A stretch of 15,218 bases of DNA from an uncultured Lachnospiraceae bacterium (GTDB taxonomy: Bacteria > Bacillota_A > Clostridia > Lachnospirales > Lachnospiraceae). Position numbers and translations under genes: made by a program. This document shows positions 12,075 to 15,218 of this stretch, piece by piece. The stretch covers positions 1-15,218 of the forward strand of contig CAMWMM010000055.1 of NCBI GenBank assembly GCA_947175285.1, in the 5' to 3' direction. A model generated the notes under the pieces. That model had not been told where the DNA came from, ran no database searches, and saw nothing but the letters and a program-made list of their open reading frames with translations. Numbering within the stretch: position 1 is the first letter of the stretch; each line of letters opens with the position of its first letter.

Positions 12075-14675
12075 ATGGGGAAGAAGAATGGAAAATCAGG
12101 TAAAGGAATCAAAGGTATACTGCATCTGTTACAACATCTGTGTGTTGCGGCTGCGGTAATCGCCGTCGTGGTTGTAACAACAGGCTCAACGGTTATTATT
12201 CAGGGAATATCCGGCACGACAAGCTATAGTTTCAATCCGTCGGATCAGGAAAAAAATTACGAAGACTCGGAATTATTTAATGCGATATACGGCAGGGCGG
12301 CAGCAGATATTATCCGCTTTGGCGTTATCAGAAGCCAGTTGGAAACAGACGGGGAATTTGACAATGATAAAATCATTGATGTAACAGCTTATAATTACCG
12401 TGATGAGGGTATGCCGGAGAAATATGTGACGGCAAGATATAAGTTAGGGGATTTGCTGAAATGGTATAAATACGGTTTGGAATATTCATCGGTTACTGTG
12501 TCACGGAATGAGGCAAAAGATTTTTTAGCAGATAAAACAATGCTGACTATCGTTGACCCTGACAGCAAATATTATAACACGACGGATGCCGGTTATATGA
12601 AATCAGATATCGGTTCCTATACTTTTATAGATGACGTGTCATCCAATATGCTGCCTTATGACGGATGGGACGGAGACATGAGCGAAAAAGTCTCTTTTAA
12701 TATTCTGGTTAACCGTTATAAAACGGTAGACGGAAAAAATATCGAGGATTATACGGCGGATATAGCAAATTATATTGCGCTGTGCGATAATGTTGCGGCA
12801 GCGATGGAGAGTCTTTCCTATAACTATGAAGAATATCTGGCATTTCAGGAATACTATGACAGTAAAAATACGAATATCCGTTATTGTATTGAGAAAACAG
12901 TAGGAAATAAGACGGAATATTTCACCAATATGGAATATTACATTTCGACAGAGTCTCTTCAGGAAGAACTGAAAAATAACCGTGACATGGCGCAGTTTTT
13001 TTCGGGAAATTGGAAAGAATTTGACGAGAAATATTTATATTACAGTCCGTCCGAAATGATTTATGAGAGTAACTGTGAAATTACGGAAACAACAATACGT
13101 AATGTTGTGAAAAAATATGACTACGCATATCCGGAAAATATCCGTATCTGGATTGCAATAGATTCTACCTATCCTGTCAATGATGCTTTTACACAGGGAA
13201 GAACAGGCTTTCAAAATTATCTTCCTTACTTCTGGCAGTGGATTGTTTTTGTAGTACTTGCAGTCGTTTTATACTTTGTACTTCTTGTTTATCTGACGAT
13301 GACAACAGGAAAATACACGGATGAAGAAGGAAATACGCGTATCCGGCTGACCGGATTTGATAAGATACCGACAGAGGCAGGACTTATTTTGGGAGTGGCC
13401 TGCGCGGCTGTTATCATTGCAGCAGCGTACTATATTTACAGTGAGTGGAGAAACATTGTCGGTTATGTGGATATTTACAGTATTGAATTTAAGATTGGAA
13501 TCGGCATTCTGGTATTGCTTTTAGATATTATTTTCTGCTTCTTCTATTACAGCCTTGTCAGGAGAGTGAAAGCGAAGACACTTTGGCGAAACAGCTATTT
13601 AAAGAGAATTGTGCGGAAATGCTCTAAGTTGATTCTGGAAGTCTATGACAACGGAAATATTGTTGTCAGGACATGGGTTCCATATGTAGTTTTCCTGCTG
13701 TTTAATTTCCTGATGATAGCGACGGGCATTTACACGAAAGTACCGGCAGTTTTCGCAGCGTTAATTGTTCTTGTCATTGATATGTTTGTCGGAGGAGTTT
13801 TATATCTGGATGTCAAAGAAAGACAGGGCATCGTAGAGGGCATTGAAAAGATTTCAGAAGGTGATTTCTCCTATCAGGTAAATCAGGAGAATGTGCACGG
13901 TGATAATCTGATACTGGCAAAATCAGTGAATAATATCGGAAACGGTATCAAGAATGCGGTAGAAAGCAGTATGAAAGACGAACGCATGAAGGCAGATTTG
14001 ATTACCAATGTTTCCCATGATATTAAGACACCGCTTACCTCCATTATCAACTATGTGGATTTGATTAAACGGGAAGAGATAGACAATGAGAGAGTGCGCA
14101 GTTATATCAAGGTACTGGATGAAAAGTCCCAGCGCTTAAAACAGCTTACAGATGATTTGGTAGAAGCAAGTAAAATTTCTTCCGGCAATATCAATCTGCA
14201 CTTTGAGAGAATTAACCTGACGGAATTGTTAAATCAGACCATCGGTGAATTTTCGGAAAAATTTGAGCAGAAAGGTTTGACAACCGTTATGAACGTCAAC
14301 ACTCAGAATGCCGTTATTGAGGCGGACAGCAGAAGCATCTGGCGCGTTATGGAGAACCTTTTCAACAATATTTATAAATATACACTGGAAAATACAAGAG
14401 TTTATATTGTGATTAATCCCCTGCCGAAAGACAACACGAAAAAGCAGGAAATGATTGAACTTTCCATCAAGAATATTTCCGCAAAAGAGTTAAACTGCAA
14501 TCCGGAAGAACTGACAGAACGCTTTATCAGGGGCGACGAGTCCAGAACGACAGAGGGAAGCGGCTTAGGTCTTTCCATAGCCAAGAATCTGACGGAAGCG
14601 CAGCATGGCACTTTTGAGATACAGCTCGATGGAGACTTGTTTAAAGTTGTGCTGGTGTTTAGGGTGATGGAGTAG
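12075..14675 (+). CDS. Membrane sensor histidine kinase, large extracellular domain, six predicted TM segments
   Basis: An 866-residue kinase paired with the regulator upstream. Predicted order: basic N terminus, TM1 at about 22-43, an extracellular domain of about 340 residues with no recognised fold, then TM2 (386-408), TM3 (434-456), TM4 (473-495), TM5 (535-555) and TM6 (556-578), which places the C terminus inside. A HAMP-like linker (about 580-640) leads to HisKA with H648 in NVSHDIKTPLTS. The ATPase domain has its N box in NLFNNIYKY (about 760-768) and GSGLGLSIAKNL from 828. The usual DxGxG G1 box is replaced by KNIS (799-802). GGGAGG at 12063-12068 lies 6 bases before ATG 12075; ATG 12069 touches the site and is unlikely. 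The ligand is unknown. Confidence 0.93.
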   Translation: MGKKNGKSGKGIKGILHLLQHLCVAAAVIAVVVVTTGSTVIIQGISGTTSYSFNPSDQEKNYEDSELFNAIYGRAAADIIRFGVIRSQLETDGEFDNDKIIDVTAYNYRDEGMPEKYVTARYKLGDLLKWYKYGLEYSSVTVSRNEAKDFLADKTMLTIVDPDSKYYNTTDAGYMKSDIGSYTFIDDVSSNMLPYDGWDGDMSEKVSFNILVNRYKTVDGKNIEDYTADIANYIALCDNVAAAMESLSYNYEEYLAFQEYYDSKNTNIRYCIEKTVGNKTEYFTNMEYYISTESLQEELKNNRDMAQFFSGNWKEFDEKYLYYSPSEMIYESNCEITETTIRNVVKKYDYAYPENIRIWIAIDSTYPVNDAFTQGRTGFQNYLPYFWQWIVFVVLAVVLYFVLLVYLTMTTGKYTDEEGNTRIRLTGFDKIPTEAGLILGVACAAVIIAAAYYIYSEWRNIVGYVDIYSIEFKIGIGILVLLLDIIFCFFYYSLVRRVKAKTLWRNSYLKRIVRKCSKLILEVYDNGNIVVRTWVPYVVFLLFNFLMIATGIYTKVPAVFAALIVLVIDMFVGGVLYLDVKERQGIVEGIEKISEGDFSYQVNQENVHGDNLILAKSVNNIGNGIKNAVESSMKDERMKADLITNVSHDIKTPLTSIINYVDLIKREEIDNERVRSYIKVLDEKSQRLKQLTDDLVEASKISSGNINLHFERINLTELLNQTIGEFSEKFEQKGLTTVMNVNTQNAVIEADSRSIWRVMENLFNNIYKYTLENTRVYIVINPLPKDNTKKQEMIELSIKNISAKELNCNPEELTERFIRGDESRTTEGSGLGLSIAKNLTEAQHGTFEIQLDGDLFKVVLVFRVME

Positions 14676-14687
14676 GAGGATGTATTA

Positions 14688-14717
14688 AAAGGCTGCCTTG
14701 AAAGAGGCAGTCTTTTT
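14688..14717 (+). terminator. Intrinsic terminator after the histidine kinase gene
   Basis: GGCTGCCT (14691-14698) pairs with AGGCAGTC (14705-14712, one G-T pair) around a 6-base loop, with A-T extension below and TCTTTTT (14711-14717) after. It closes the two-component operon 12 bases after the stop. Confidence 0.9.
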
Positions 14718-14757
14718 ACGTAAAGGGATGATTAATGAAGTATTTTTACCTTTCAAA

Positions 14758-14786
14758 TTGTGAATTTAATGAAATAATGATACAAT
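14758..14786 (+). promoter_or_regulatory. Promoter for the small gene pair
   Basis: TTGTGA (14758-14763), a 17-base spacer and TACAAT (14781-14786) fit a sigma-A promoter, with TGA directly before the -10 box. Transcription would start near 14793, leaving an untranslated leader of roughly 78 bases before the first small gene. It lies just after the terminator, so the pair is an independent unit. Confidence 0.75.
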
Positions 14787-14870
14787 AAACGCAAGCCTAA
14801 TGGTCAGAGTTACGAAAAGGTTGTAAACGTTGGCGTAGTAAGTGATGGAAAGTCTCAGGAGGAGCCAGAT

Positions 14871-15056
14871 ATGAAGCGAGAAGAGTATATTTCGGATGAA
14901 ACGGTTGTTAAACGCGCAAATGAGGCGGTAAGAATTGAATTGGAGAAGAATAAGGCGTTAGGTATTCCGGCAGTAATATATGACAGGGAAAGTCAGGTGA
15001 TATATCAGGAAAATGAGGATGGAATCCGGATGGAGGTAGCAGATGACGACATATGA
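14871..15056 (+). CDS. Small acidic protein of unknown function (first gene of a pair)
   Basis: A 61-residue protein from ATG 14871, with AGGAGG (14858-14863) 7 bases upstream. Residues about 8-31 are a charged predicted helix (SDETVVKRANEAVRIELEKNK), followed by GIPAVIYDRESQVIYQENEDG, which looks like a beta hairpin, and an acidic end (EVADDDI). I do not recognise a named family. The size, acidity and overlap with the next gene recall antitoxin or small-adaptor genes, but no known toxin partner is seen. A promoter lies directly upstream and the next gene overlaps by 14 bases. Confidence 0.75.
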   Translation: MKREEYISDETVVKRANEAVRIELEKNKALGIPAVIYDRESQVIYQENEDGIRMEVADDDI

Positions 15057-15210
15057 AAATGACGTTTTAGTAATACCTGAGAAATATAAGTATATGACAG
15101 TTTCTGAACTCGAAAAAGAGAAGGTGAAAGTTTTGCAGAAAATCAATGCTTCGGAACGTCCAAAGAAACCTGTTAAAAGTAATAAAAATAATATTGTTTT
15201 TAATTTTTAG
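15043..15210 (+). CDS. Small basic protein of unknown function (second gene of a pair)
   Basis: A 55-residue open frame from ATG 15043 to TAG 15208-15210, overlapping the previous gene by 14 bases in another frame. GGAGG at 15032-15036 is 6 bases before the ATG, inside the upstream gene, which is strong evidence for real translation. The sequence has VIPEKYKYMTVSELEKEK followed by a predicted helix, a Lys/Pro-rich stretch (RPKKPVKSNKNN) and a hydrophobic end IVFNF. No membrane segment or known family is recognised. The net charge is positive, opposite to its acidic neighbour, so a complex between the two is conceivable. Confidence 0.7.
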   Translation: MTTYENDVLVIPEKYKYMTVSELEKEKVKVLQKINASERPKKPVKSNKNNIVFNF

Positions 15211-15218
15211 TTCGTTTT

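Noticed and set aside
14789..14836. Resemblance of ACGCAAGCC to part of a c-di-GMP-I riboswitch
   Set aside because: The needed upstream P1 helix would fall in the promoter -10 region, and the rest of the consensus is missing.
1..15218. CRISPR arrays, tRNA or rRNA genes
   Set aside because: No regularly spaced repeats and no tRNA- or rRNA-like sequence were seen anywhere in the window.

Overview
The window looks like a chromosome segment from a moderately low-GC member of the Clostridia, most likely a Lachnospiraceae. The reasons are the gene order ylxM-ffh-rpsP-khpA-rimM-trmD-rplS-lepB-rbgA-lepB-rnhB, the strong GGAGG ribosome binding sites, and the style of the Rpn-like and small accessory proteins. 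This assignment is inference from gene content; no marker rRNA is present. Every supported gene is on the + strand.

Layout. (1) 1-643 is accessory DNA. It holds the 3' end of an Rpn/PD-(D/E)XK family gene, an intrinsic terminator, and then a second copy of the start of that gene's C-terminal domain fused to a different tail. Both copies carry the same GGAGG-9 nt-ATG start. (2) A terminator at 691-735 and a consensus promoter at 785-813 open a long housekeeping block. It runs through the signal recognition particle (ylxM, ffh), ribosomal proteins S16 and L19, ribosome and tRNA maturation (khpA, rimM, trmD, rbgA), two type I signal peptidases, and RNase HII. (3) The block continues through a FliK-like protein, a small FlhB-C-like protein lacking NPTH, yraN and pgeF (7938-11246). 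(4) A two-component system (OmpR-type regulator plus an 866-residue, probably six-TM histidine kinase) ends at a terminator at 14688-14717. (5) A separate promoter drives two tiny overlapping genes of unknown function at 14871-15210.

The housekeeping genes couple protein export (Ffh targeting, LepB cleavage) with ribosome assembly and are punctuated by an internal terminator (after khpA), a likely promoter plus leader (before rplS), a terminator (after rplS) and hairpins without T tracts (before ffh and before rnhB). Several starts were moved from the longest open frame to the codon with a properly spaced ribosome binding site (ffh, khpA, rplS, first lepB, response regulator, histidine kinase).

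The best candidate for something new is at 1-643. The nested start inside the Rpn-like gene matches the gene-within-gene antitoxin arrangement reported for E. coli Rpn proteins. The downstream orphan cassette repeats that start, with all four differences at third codon positions, and then switches to another tail. The second-best candidates are the small gene pair at the right end and the non-flagellar FliK/FlhB-C-like pair.
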